A DNA stretch of 43,870 nt from Pseudomonadota bacterium (GTDB taxonomy: Bacteria > Pseudomonadota > Alphaproteobacteria > Rhizobiales > Rhizobiaceae). Under the pieces are notes generated by a model. It saw only the letters and a program-made list of their open reading frames with translations. It did no database searches and had not been told where the DNA came from. The DNA is taken from positions 1 to 43,870 of the forward strand of contig JAEXMK010000101.1 of the NCBI GenBank assembly GCA_023444445.1, in the 5' to 3' direction. This document shows positions 36,946 to 43,870 of the stretch, piece by piece. The translations under genes and the position numbers were made by a program. Position 1 is the stretch's first letter; each line of letters opens with the position of its first letter.

Positions 36946-38136
36946 TTACTGCGAGGCAGCAACGTTGTCTTCCGCCTGCGGTGCGATGGTCGCACCGGGA
37001 CGGATGCGCTGCAGGCCGTTGACGACGATCGTATCACCGGCGGCAAGACCGCTATCGATGATGCGCTGACCGTCTGCCGGTGCGCCCGGTTTGATCTGGC
37101 GGTAGCTCACCTTGTTTTCGGCGTCGACCACGAAGACGAAGCGCTTGTCCTGGTCCGTGCCGATGGCGCGGTCGCTGATGACGATGCGGTTTTCCGGCTT
37201 CGGTTCGCCCATGCGCACCCGCACGAACTGGCCGGGGATCAGCCTGCCATCGGGATTGTCGAAGATGGCGCGCACACCGATGGTGCCGCTTGCCGAGTCC
37301 ACCTGGTTGTCGATCAGGTGCAGCGTGCCCTTGATCGGCGTGCCTTCATCGGAAAGCGTGCCGATTTCCACCGGGATCTGTTCAAGAGCGGGCAGGGCGC
37401 CATCGGTTTTCGGAAGCTCTGCAAGAGCTTTTGCCACCGTGCCTTCGCTGGCGTTGAAGCTCGCATAGATCGGGTTGACCGAGACGAGCGTGGTCAGCGC
37501 CGGCGAGGTGGAGCCAGCGGCGACTAGGTTGCCGGCGGTGATTTCGATGCGGCCGACACGGCCCGAAACCGGGGCACGAATCTCGGTGTAGCCGAGGTCC
37601 AGCTGAGCTGTCGTAAGTGCTGCGCGGGCGGCGCGAAGCTGAGCTTCGGCATCCGCAAACGAGCTCTGGCGCTGGTCGAGATCGCTCTGGGAGATGGTGC
37701 GATTGTCGGAAAGCCGGCGGCCACGGTCGAGCTCTGTTTTCGCAAGGCTGACCTTGGCTTCGGCGGAAGCAACCTGTCCTTCAGCGCCGGCAACTGCGGC
37801 CTGATAGGGGGCCGGGTCGATGGTGAAGAGGGGGTCGCCTTCCTTCACCAGCGCGCCTTCGCGGAAATGCACGGCCTTGATCTGGCCGGCGACGCGGGAG
37901 CGGATCTGCACCCGGTCTACGGCTTCGAGACGACCGGAAAATTCCTCCCAGCGCATCACGTCGCGGCTTTCAACCTTGGCGACGGTCACCGGGATTGCCG
38001 GTGTTTCAGCGGGCGCGGAAGCAGCCGTGGCATTGCGGCTGGTTGGGAGGTCAAAAAACAGTGCTGCTGCTGCAACGGACATAGCAAGCCCGATGCCGGC
38101 GCCCGTCAGGGCCCGGCGCTTTGTGTTCAGCGTCAT
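36946..38136 (-). CDS. RND efflux periplasmic adaptor (membrane fusion protein)
   Basis: This 396-residue AcrA/MexA-type adaptor has an N-terminal signal or anchor (RALTGAGIGLAMSVAAAALFF, about 8-28) without a lipobox cysteine. The lipoyl half-motifs are RVQIRSRVAGQIKAVHFREG (about 75-94) and YTEIRAPVSGRVGRIEITAG (about 184-203). They flank a helical hairpin rich in Ala, Glu and Gln (EGQVASAEAKVSLAKTELD), followed by beta-barrel and membrane-proximal domains. It links the pump to an outer-membrane channel. The start ATG at 38136 has AAGGAG. The hydrolase-like gene upstream (stop 38253) is on the same strand, 116 bases away. Confidence 0.94.
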   Translation of the reverse strand: MTLNTKRRALTGAGIGLAMSVAAAALFFDLPTSRNATAASAPAETPAIPVTVAKVESRDVMRWEEFSGRLEAVDRVQIRSRVAGQIKAVHFREGALVKEGDPLFTIDPAPYQAAVAGAEGQVASAEAKVSLAKTELDRGRRLSDNRTISQSDLDQRQSSFADAEAQLRAARAALTTAQLDLGYTEIRAPVSGRVGRIEITAGNLVAAGSTSPALTTLVSVNPIYASFNASEGTVAKALAELPKTDGALPALEQIPVEIGTLSDEGTPIKGTLHLIDNQVDSASGTIGVRAIFDNPDGRLIPGQFVRVRMGEPKPENRIVISDRAIGTDQDKRFVFVVDAENKVSYRQIKPGAPADGQRIIDSGLAAGDTIVVNGLQRIRPGATIAPQAEDNVAASQ

Positions 38137-38252
38137 GGGTATCTCCTTCGCCCCCGATCGGGAGCAGGTCGTTCATCTATCTTTACTTCGGCGCATGATC
38201 CGCACGTAAAACCGCTACGCACTTTTACTGGACATGCTCAAAATGCGAATTT

Positions 38253-39101
38253 TCAGTGTTTTAACTGGTCAACGAAAGTCTTGAACTCCGAACAGACGGA
38301 GGAAACCCATCCGCCGCCCTCTCCTTGATAAAGCCCCGTCCAGCCGATGCCGGCGGGGAATACGTGCTGCCGGACGCTGACACCAGAGGCGATGAGGCGG
38401 TCTCCATAATTAACCGTTTCGTCGCGCAGAGGATCATCCTCGGCGGTAAAGATCAGCGCCGGCGCCACCCGGTTCAGCCGCGTGCACTGGCAGGGTGCGG
38501 CATAGGGGTGGAAAAACCCGCAGGCCTTGGCAAGGTAATGGCTCCAGCCATCCGCCCAGCGCTGGCGCATGCCGATCCTGTCCGCTTCGCGGAAGGATTC
38601 CGTCGTCATCATCGGGTCGATCATGGGCGACAGAAGAATCTGACCTGCGAGTTTGCCCGGCATGCGGTCACGGGCCTTCAAGGCAAGCCCCGCCGCCACA
38701 TTGCCACCAGCCTCTTCGCCGGCCACGAACAGCAGCGATTTCGCGCCGCCATAATGCTTGCGATCCCGGCTCAGATGATCGAGCGCCTCATAGGCACAAT
38801 CGATGACCATCGGAAACTCGTTGCCGGATGGCTGACTGTAGTCGGCTTCCACAACCACTGCGCCGCTTTCCGCAAGCGCGCGGGCCACTGGAAGTTCCGG
38901 GCAGTTACCACCAGGCTCGAGACCGGGTTGCAGAAACGATCCACCGCGCAGGTAAAGCACGACAGGCGGCTGGCTGCACAGGCTCTCACCTTCATATCGG
39001 CGCACGGAAAGCTGGGGTGTGGAGCCCCCACAGCTTTTGATGTTCTCCCAGTGCGCGTTCATCTGATCCGGTCCCGTGCACCACCATCGGCGGCGCATCA
39101 T
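38253..39101 (-). CDS. Alpha/beta-hydrolase-fold protein lacking catalytic Ser and His (pseudo-enzyme)
   Basis: This 282-residue protein is recognisably from the HSL-type (family IV) esterase group: oxyanion region VLYLRGGSF, DYSQPSGNEFP, nucleophile elbow VAGEEAGGNVAA and acid loop FTAEDDPLRDE. The key residues have changed. HGG reads R52-G-G, the elbow GxSxG reads G-E-E130-A-G with no serine, and the usual 'GxxHGF' near the end reads PAGIGW with no histidine. The acidic residue (D222/D223) remains. It should not be an esterase by the normal mechanism. It lies between a divergent LysR gene and the efflux operon on the operon's strand. The start could be ATG 39101, 39098 or 39062; none has a strong ribosome site. 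Confidence 0.8.
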   Translation of the reverse strand: MMRRRWWCTGPDQMNAHWENIKSCGGSTPQLSVRRYEGESLCSQPPVVLYLRGGSFLQPGLEPGGNCPELPVARALAESGAVVVEADYSQPSGNEFPMVIDCAYEALDHLSRDRKHYGGAKSLLFVAGEEAGGNVAAGLALKARDRMPGKLAGQILLSPMIDPMMTTESFREADRIGMRQRWADGWSHYLAKACGFFHPYAAPCQCTRLNRVAPALIFTAEDDPLRDETVNYGDRLIASGVSVRQHVFPAGIGWTGLYQGEGGGWVSSVCSEFKTFVDQLKH

Positions 39102-39196
39102 ATTTGCAAAATCTGAAATTCATATTATTGTTCGGGAAGAAATGATCAACTACGCCAAAATGAAAACACTATTCCAAAAAAACGGATAATATCATC

Positions 39197-40096
39197 ATGG
39201 ATCAGCTCTCCGCCATGCGGGTTTTTACGCGTGTCGTGGAAACCGGCAATTTCAGCCGCGCCGCGACCGCGCTGAGCATGCCGAAAACCACCGTCACCAA
39301 CATGGTGCAGGCGCTCGAGGCGCATCTGCATACCACGCTGCTCAACCGCACCACGCGTAGGGTAATGCTGACAACGGATGGAGCCCTCTATTATGAGCGG
39401 GCATCACAGATTTTATCGGAAATTGAAGAGCTTGACGGCAGCATGTCCAGCGCGCAGGTGCAGCCATCCGGCAGATTACGTGTGGAAATGGCCGGTGTCT
39501 TTGCGGACCTTGTGGTTATTCCACATCTTTGCGAATTTTACCAGCGTTATCCGCAAATCCGCCTCGATCTCGGCGTCGGCGACCGTCTGGTCGATTATAT
39601 CGCTGAGAATGTCGACTGCGCGCTGCGCGTCGGTGTGTTGCGCGATCAGTCGCTGATTGCCCGAAAAGTAGGCGAACTCCGGTTCGAGACATTTGCCTCG
39701 CCACTCTACATCCAGAACTTCGGCATGCCGCAAGAGCCGGAGGATTTGGAGAACGGCCATTATTCGGTCGGTTATCTCAACGCCACCACGGGCCAGATCA
39801 TGCCGGCCTCCTTCGACGATGGCGTGCGCAGCGTCGAGCTGACCCCAAATTACGTGGTGTCGGTCAATGACAGCCGTACCTATCTCAATGCCGCGCTGGC
39901 GGGCATGGGCATCGTGCAATTGCCGGTCTTCATGGTGAAGGATCACCTGGCGCGCGGCGAACTGGTGCCGGTCCTTTCGCAGTGGCGGCGCGACCCCATG
40001 CCGATCTATGTCGTTTATCCGCAGACCCGGCATGTGACCAACAAGGTGCGTGTTTTTGTCGACTGGCTGGCCAAACTGGTTCACGGGCTGGTGTGA
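39197..40096 (+). CDS. LysR-family transcriptional regulator
   Basis: This 299-residue regulator has an N-terminal HTH (MDQLSAMRVFTRVVETGNFS, AATALSMPKTTVTNMVQALE; about 1-60) and a PBP2-type effector domain. Features such as PSGRLRVEMAG, YIAENVDCALRVG and the C-terminal GMGIVQLPVFM place it in the CrgA/DmlR-like group. It is divergent from the hydrolase-like gene across a 95-bp AT-rich space, the classic layout for a LysR target. The likely targets are the pseudo-hydrolase and efflux genes. The start ATG at 39197 has no strong ribosome site but fits the family. Confidence 0.92.
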   Translation: MDQLSAMRVFTRVVETGNFSRAATALSMPKTTVTNMVQALEAHLHTTLLNRTTRRVMLTTDGALYYERASQILSEIEELDGSMSSAQVQPSGRLRVEMAGVFADLVVIPHLCEFYQRYPQIRLDLGVGDRLVDYIAENVDCALRVGVLRDQSLIARKVGELRFETFASPLYIQNFGMPQEPEDLENGHYSVGYLNATTGQIMPASFDDGVRSVELTPNYVVSVNDSRTYLNAALAGMGIVQLPVFMVKDHLARGELVPVLSQWRRDPMPIYVVYPQTRHVTNKVRVFVDWLAKLVHGLV

Positions 40097-40165
40097 GACG
40101 GGCGGCAAAAGCTGAACGTGTGGCGTCATTACAGGCGCCGCAAATTTTCTGATTTTTTTGGAAAC

Positions 40166-40215
40166 TGGAGCGGGCGAAGGGATTTGAACCCTCGACCCCA
40201 ACCTTGGCAAGATTG
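40166..40215 (-). repeat. 3' half of tRNA-Gly(GCC): attachment-site remnant of the integrated element
   Basis: The minus strand reads anticodon stem CAATC, loop TTGCCAA (anticodon GCC), GGTTG, then variable region, T-arm GAGGG-TTCAAAT-CCCTT, acceptor 3' strand CGCCCGC, T and CCA (40166-40168). The 5' half expected at higher coordinates, with GCGGGCG, is absent. What stands there pairs poorly with the acceptor strand (about four of seven, one a wobble). It is therefore not a working tRNA but the att core left by integration. The integrase lies 195 bases away. A decayed tRNA gene is the alternative. Confidence 0.82.
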
Positions 40216-40330
40216 ACGAGACCCTACGCTACACTATCCGAATTCTCTCTATCATACTAAAATAATTATGTAATTTCATTTTTGCATCGCCGTCTGTATC
40301 CGTCAAATACGCTTCCATTTCTCTTTTTCC

Positions 40331-40378
40331 GCTGACAACTTGCTGACAAAGGCCAAGCAGTTATGCTATTGTCAGCAA
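40331..40378. promoter_or_regulatory. Repeated GCTGACAA boxes upstream of the integrase
   Basis: GCTGACAA occurs at 40331-40338 and again at 40342-40349 (direct, 11-bp period). A perfect inverted copy of the 10-mer TTGCTGACAA lies at 40369-40378 (TTGTCAGCAA). They sit between the att core and the integrase start (40410). They could be integrase arm-binding sites, excisionase sites, or an operator controlling int. Confidence 0.55.
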
Positions 40379-40409
40379 AATCGTCAACCGCAGTCAGAGA
40401 GGAAGCAAC

Positions 40410-41684
40410 ATGGCCAAACTCACCAAGCGGGCACTCGAAGCCATGACCCCGCCCGAGAAGGGCAAGCAGGCATTCTTGTGGGACGGCGAACTCCGGGGTT
40501 TCGGAGTCCGCATGCTCCCCTCCGGTCTCCAGACGTTCGTGCTGAATTATCGAAACGCGGCCAACAAGGAACGGCGCATTAATCTCGGCCGTTTCGGAGT
40601 GATGACCGTTGAGCAGGCTCGCGAAAAGGCCAAGGTCAAGCTCGGCATGATCGCGGACGGAGACGATCCTGCCGATGCCGACAAGGACCCGCATCACCAG
40701 CAGACAGTCTCTGCCTTGTGTGACTGGTATCTCGCCGAGGCCGAGGCTGGCCGCATCCTCGGCCGCCGCAATCGGCCGATCAAGAAATCGACGCTCGCCA
40801 TGGACAAGAGCCGCATCGAAACGCACATCAAGCCGCTCCTCGGCAGTCGCCTCGCGCATACGCTGAAGGTGGCCGATATCGAGGGGATGCAGTCGGATAT
40901 CGTGGCCGGCAAGACGGCGAAGCCGCGAGGCGGAGGTCGAGGCGGCGTCACGACCGGCGGCCCCGGCGTTGCCTCCCGCGCCGTCGGAACGCTCCAGAGT
41001 ATCCTTGGTCACGCCGCCCGCCTCGACAAAATCGAAAGCCATCCGAGCCGCGGCGCGCGAAAGCTCGCGGGCAAGAAGAAACAGCGGCGGTTGAGCGTGG
41101 CCGAGATCAAGAAACTCGGCGCCGCGATGCGGCACGCGGAACGCAACGGCGAAAGCCCTGTGGCCCTCGCCATCGTCCGCTTCCTGGCGCTCACAGGCTT
41201 CCGCATCTCAGAGGGACAAGGCGTGCAACGCCATTGGCTCAACGCCGGGGTCGGCTACGTGGCTTTCCCCGACACCAAGAGCGATGCGCAGATCCGTGCG
41301 ATCGGCCCTTCCGCCGCGAAGATCGCTGCCAGCCAGCCGGCTCGCGGCAATAATCCGTATGTCTTCCCGTCCGATATTACCGACGGCCATTTCACGTCGG
41401 CCAAGGCCTGCCTCTTCAGGCTCTGCGCCAGCGTCGGTATTGAGGGTGTCACGCCGCACACGCTGCGCCACACCTTCGGCAGCGTCGCCGGCGATCTCGG
41501 CTTCTCCGAGCTGACGATCAGGGCACTGCTTGGCCATGCTGCTCAAAGCGTGACACAGGGCTATGTCCATATCGATGAGGCCCTGAAGCTCGCCGTCACC
41601 CGCACCTGCGAGGAAATCGCCTCCCTCCTGGATGAAGAGGACAAAGCCGTGTTTCCCGAACAGGTAGAAAGGCAGGCGGCGTGA
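40410..41684 (+). CDS. Tyrosine site-specific integrase
   Basis: This 424-residue phage/ICE-type recombinase has an N-terminal arm-binding DUF4102-like domain (about 1-90; TKRALEAMTPPEKGKQAFLW, LRGFGVRMLPSG), a SAM-like core-binding domain (about 98-205) and a catalytic domain. Catalytic residues are R265 (TGFRISEG), K290 (DTKSDAQ), H350 and R353 (HTLRHTF), H376 (LLGHAAQ) and Y385 (TQGYVHID). All are present, so it should be active. It recombines the tRNA-Gly att site next to it. The start ATG at 40410 has GAGAGGAAG upstream. Confidence 0.95.
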   Translation: MAKLTKRALEAMTPPEKGKQAFLWDGELRGFGVRMLPSGLQTFVLNYRNAANKERRINLGRFGVMTVEQAREKAKVKLGMIADGDDPADADKDPHHQQTVSALCDWYLAEAEAGRILGRRNRPIKKSTLAMDKSRIETHIKPLLGSRLAHTLKVADIEGMQSDIVAGKTAKPRGGGRGGVTTGGPGVASRAVGTLQSILGHAARLDKIESHPSRGARKLAGKKKQRRLSVAEIKKLGAAMRHAERNGESPVALAIVRFLALTGFRISEGQGVQRHWLNAGVGYVAFPDTKSDAQIRAIGPSAAKIAASQPARGNNPYVFPSDITDGHFTSAKACLFRLCASVGIEGVTPHTLRHTFGSVAGDLGFSELTIRALLGHAAQSVTQGYVHIDEALKLAVTRTCEEIASLLDEEDKAVFPEQVERQAA

Positions 41685-41704
41685 TGGCGCAGAGCACGGA
41701 CCCG

Positions 41705-41746
41705 CACCTTGCCGGCGACGGCTCCCGTCGCCGGTCCCGCAAGGTG
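41705..41746. terminator. Long bulged hairpin after the integrase gene
   Basis: The inner stem CCGGCGACGG-ctc-CCGTCGCCGG (41712-41734) is extended by an outer stem CACCTTG/CAAGGTG (41705-41711 and 41740-41746), with a 5-base bulge on one side. It lies 20 bases after the int stop and ends 17 bases before the -35 box of the toxin-antitoxin operon. No long T-run follows, so it may insulate the two units or be a regulatory structure. Confidence 0.5.
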
Positions 41747-41762
41747 TGTTCGATTTCAGTTA

Positions 41763-41791
41763 TTGCAGTTGATGACGTATATCCCTATATT
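41763..41791 (+). promoter_or_regulatory. Promoter of the toxin-antitoxin operon
   Basis: TTGCAG (41763-41768), 17 bases, then TATATT (41786-41791) gives a good sigma-70 pair. The antitoxin ATG at 41813 follows 21 bases later with AAGGAGA as ribosome site. Confidence 0.6.
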
Positions 41792-41812
41792 GGCAGGCAA
41801 GGAGAACATGCC

Positions 41813-42259
41813 ATGGCCAGCCAAGTCGTCCAGTTTGCCGGCCTTTCGGACCGGGATCGCAAGAATGTAACGCACCTGCCGAAACTCGGCGAGGGCGATC
41901 ATGTCGAACTGCATGTCCGCCGCCGGGACGGTGCGGAGCAGACGGTTTCACTGCCGCCGGCCGCCGCCAATGCCATAGAAACCCTGCTTTCGCGGCTGCT
42001 CAGCGGCGAACGGGTGGCGGTCATTGCCGAGAATCAGGAACTGAGCCCGACCGAAGCCTCGACCATTCTCGGCATCTCTCGTCCGCTTGTCGTCCATCGC
42101 ATGGACATCGGCGACCTGCCGTTCCGCTACGTCGGAAAGCATCGCCGCGCCTCGCTCAAGGACGTGCTGGCGCTGAAGGCGCAGCTCGACGTCCAGCGCA
42201 AGGCCATGCAGGATCTGGCGGCTGACGCCGAGGACCTCCATCTGCGCTATGGCATTTAG
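41813..42259 (+). CDS. Antitoxin with excisionase/MerR-like HTH
   Basis: This 148-residue protein has an N-terminal region of unknown fold (MASQVVQFAGLSDRDRKNVT, LGEGDHVELHVRRRDG). It also has a MerR/excisionase-type HTH at about 82-125 (LSPTEASTILGISRPLVVHR, then DLPFRYVGKHRRASLKDVLA). It should bind its own promoter and neutralise the PIN protein encoded next; the genes overlap by 11 bases. The start is the ATG at 41813, with an ideal ribosome site. A longer frame from 41681 runs through the hairpin and promoter and was rejected. The tail (about 126-148) is helical and may wrap the toxin. Confidence 0.85.
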   Translation: MASQVVQFAGLSDRDRKNVTHLPKLGEGDHVELHVRRRDGAEQTVSLPPAAANAIETLLSRLLSGERVAVIAENQELSPTEASTILGISRPLVVHRMDIGDLPFRYVGKHRRASLKDVLALKAQLDVQRKAMQDLAADAEDLHLRYGI

Positions 42260-42824
42260 TCTCTCCGTCGCAGTCTGCGATGCCTGCATCCTCTATCCGT
42301 TCCATTTGAGAAATATCATCGTCCAGGCCAGCGTCGATCGCCTGTTCCATGCGCGCTGGACCGACACGATCCATGACGAATGGATGCGCAACCTCGTGGC
42401 CAAAACGCCGGGCCTCTCGATCGACCGGCTGGAAGCCACCAAGCGCCTCATGGACGTCGCCCTGCCGAGCGCGATGGTCGCCGGATACGAAAGGCATGTT
42501 CAGGCCGTCAGTCTCCCCGACCCGGATGATCGTCATGTCGCAGCGGCCGCCATCGAGGCCGGTGCATCGACAATCATCACCTGGAACCTGCGCGATTTTC
42601 CGGTCGGCGAGCTGCGCAAGCATGGCCTCATGCGTCAGTCGCCGGATGTTTTCCTTGCCGCTCTCTACGAGCACGTTCCGGAGCAGCTTGTCAGCTCGCT
42701 GGCGAATGCGCGGAGCAATCTCAGCCGGTCGCGTGTTTCGGCCACAGACTTCATCGGCATCCTGCGCGACCAGAAGCTCATCAGGCTGGCGGCGCAGATC
42801 GAGAAACACGTCGGCGATCTCTAG
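42249..42824 (+). CDS. PIN-domain toxin (putative ribonuclease)
   Basis: This 191-residue PIN-fold nuclease has acidic active-site candidates D11 (VAVCDACILYP), E44 (TIHDEWMRN), D91/D93/D94 (LPDPDDRHVAAAAI) and D116 with N113 (TWNLRDFP). The pattern fits the PIN_3-type proteins paired with HTH antitoxins, which cleave RNA when freed. It is about 50 residues longer than compact VapC toxins, with an extra helical C-terminus (about 125-191). The ATG at 42249 lies within the antitoxin gene, so the pair is translationally coupled. A role in keeping the mobile element in the cell is inference. Confidence 0.85.
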   Translation: MAFSLSVAVCDACILYPFHLRNIIVQASVDRLFHARWTDTIHDEWMRNLVAKTPGLSIDRLEATKRLMDVALPSAMVAGYERHVQAVSLPDPDDRHVAAAAIEAGASTIITWNLRDFPVGELRKHGLMRQSPDVFLAALYEHVPEQLVSSLANARSNLSRSRVSATDFIGILRDQKLIRLAAQIEKHVGDL

Positions 42825-42962
42825 GGCGGTTTTCTCCGTTCCCTGAAACCCTGATCCACGGTTTTACGTGTTTCCGGCTTTACGCCGAAGACGTCATTCC
42901 CCGGCTCGTTGCAATATCCCGGTGCACAGCCAGTCCGATTTCAGAGTGATGGTTCCGCACAT

Positions 42963-43572
42963 ATGGCCAAGAAGCCGGTCGAACGACTTGATCCGACACA
43001 ATCCACGATAAAGAAACTCTTCGCCTATAGCGGAAACCAATGCGCGATCCCCGATTGCCAGGAGCGGCTTGTCGATGCAAGCGGCGCCATGCTGGGCAAG
43101 ATCGCCATATCTACGCCGCCGAAAAAGGCGGCCCGCGCTTCGATTCCAAGATGAGCAACGAAGACCGCCGCAGCTTCGACAGAGGTGTTCGACGTTACCG
43201 ACTCGATGAAGAGGTCGAAGGGCTGGCTACCTTCATCGACCGACTGAAGGAGCTTCCCCTTGAAGAGCGCGCCTTCGCCATCAAGCTGACGGAGCGCATG
43301 AGGCACGAGACGTCGACAATCTGCCGGCTTAAGATGTGGCGGGCGCATTCAGCCTGGGTAAGACCAAGCTACGTCAGCGTATGAACCTGCTTGAGCATCA
43401 TTTGCTTGGCGATATCACCGCGGGCCATGGTTACCAGCAATATATCGTGCGTCTGTGGGACCGCGATCCCGGCAGCAATCCCTGGATTGAAATGCTGGAA
43501 TTCTGCGACAGGACCGGCATCGCCATCGACAGTCTCGTCTCCGATCTTAACTTCGCGCAATATGACGCATGA
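42963..43572 (+). pseudogene. HNH-endonuclease-family gene broken by frameshifts
   Basis: The first frame (42963-43154) reads MAKKPVERLDP, then LFAYSGNQCAIPDCQERLVD and GAMLGKI, a start typical of HNH proteins with CxxxxC. At about 43104 the frame is lost. Inserting one T before GCCATATC would restore 'KICHIYAAEKGGPRFD' in the next frame, which continues through MSNEDRRSFD. The expected 'NLLLLC..HH' core is missing there (internal deletion), and the frame runs on with RGVRRYRLDEEVEG to near 43330. The remaining part (VAGAFSLGKTKLRQRMNLLE to LNFAQYDA, ending 43572) is in the third frame. It looks like one gene with at least two frame losses and an internal deletion. Confidence 0.7.
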
Positions 43573-43682
43573 CGGCATCGCCTCGATGCTATCGGCGGCA
43601 TGGGCTTTGATTCGGAATTGCTGGTCGAGGTTCCAAGGCTGAATTCCGGACTGTCGTTTCCACGAGTTTCCGTATCTTGGGT

Positions 43683-43833
43683 GGGGGAAAGCTTTCCCCC
43701 TGGCCGGCACTGCGTTGCCGGCGCACCCTCTTCAGCGGGGAGACCCCGCAACGCCCCCTTAGAGTGAGAGTGCGGGCCGGGTTTTCCGCGACGGGTTGAG
43801 GGCTGGGAGAGAGGCTTCCGGCGCCCGTCGCGG
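43683..43833. other. Array of four strong hairpins before the last gene
   Basis: In order these are GGGGGAAAGCTTTCCCCC (43683-43700, perfect 18-bp palindrome), GCCGGCA-N6-TGCCGGC (43703-43722), GCGGGG-aga-CCCCGC (43735-43749), and the long-looped CCGCGACGGG-N28-CCCGTCGCGG (43786-43833). The last ends 9 bases before the ATG at 43843. Such arrays occur in transfer or replication control regions and in leaders of leading-region genes. No function can be assigned from sequence alone. 43573-43682 holds nothing recognisable. Confidence 0.6.
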
Positions 43834-43842
43834 AGAACCGCG

Positions 43843-43870
43843 ATGTCCAGATATGACCGTACCGGATCGG
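43843..43870 (+). CDS. Start of an unidentified gene (partial)
   Basis: Nine codons, MSRYDRTGS, run off the window. The ATG has GGAG 7 bases upstream and follows the hairpin leader. In rhizobial mobile elements such leaders often precede anti-restriction or transfer-associated genes (for example ArdC-like). That is only a guess here. Confidence 0.4.

Noticed and set aside
33618..40096. Assignment to the known Agrobacterium AmeABC or IfeAB efflux systems
   Set aside because: Only the adaptor and pump are present, with a LysR neighbour. I could not match sequences from memory well enough to name the system.
40166..40240. A functional tRNA-Gly gene
   Set aside because: The anticodon arm and 3' half are normal, but the 5' half cannot form the acceptor stem and the D-arm is not recognisable.
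41681..41812. In-frame extension of the antitoxin gene overlapping the integrase stop
   Set aside because: It would translate through a long hairpin and a good promoter. The ATG at 41813 has AAGGAGA at the right distance and gives a sensible protein.

Overview
The window looks like a chromosomal segment of a Rhizobiaceae bacterium, most likely Agrobacterium/Rhizobium. The evidence is high-GC coding DNA, rhizobial-type intergenic palindromes (a RIME-like element at 3680-3819 and a palindrome mosaic at 28644-28747), and protein families typical of that group. About 40 kb is ordinary metabolic chromosome. The last 3.7 kb (from about 40.2 kb) is the left end of an integrated mobile element.

Layout. 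(1) 2-8370: a nickel/peptide-type ABC importer, a D-aminopeptidase (Dap, family S12), a HypT-like LysR regulator, a D-amino-acid transaminase and a DmpA-type aminopeptidase/D-esterase. Together they resemble a system for importing and degrading peptides that contain D-amino acids. (2) 8513-15348: an apparent minus-strand operon with a DHDPS-family aldolase/lyase, a GntR regulator, a complete CUT1 sugar importer and a PfkB kinase that resembles sulfofructose kinase; the substrate is unknown. (3) 15654-16265: heme oxygenase. (4) 16659-20864: the rutABCDEF pyrimidine-degradation operon, preceded by a near-consensus sigma-54 promoter and two AT-rich palindromes. (5) 20934-23974: pntB and pntA. pntA carries an in-frame TAG inside its last membrane helix. 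(6) 24163-26046: an MHS-family transporter with a large extra loop. (7) 26542-33077: asd, an MltB-like transglycosylase, beta-carbonic anhydrase, pyridoxal kinase, cardiolipin synthase and an EEP-family phosphatase/nuclease. (8) 33618-40096: an RND efflux pump (pump plus adaptor), an alpha/beta-hydrolase-fold protein that has lost its catalytic Ser and His, and a divergent LysR regulator.

Mobile element. The 3' half of a tRNA-Gly(GCC) gene lies at 40166-40215, next to a tyrosine integrase (40410-41684). An excisionase-like/PIN-domain toxin-antitoxin pair and a broken HNH-nuclease gene follow. The window ends in a run of four strong hairpins leading into the first codons of another gene. The other end of the element is outside the window.

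The observations most worth a second look are the D-peptide cluster, the pntA nonsense codon, the pseudo-hydrolase beside the efflux pump, the sigma-54/palindrome control region of rut, the kinase/aldolase/sugar-transport operon, and the hairpin array at the right edge. I saw no rRNA, no intact tRNA, no CRISPR array and no insertion sequence.
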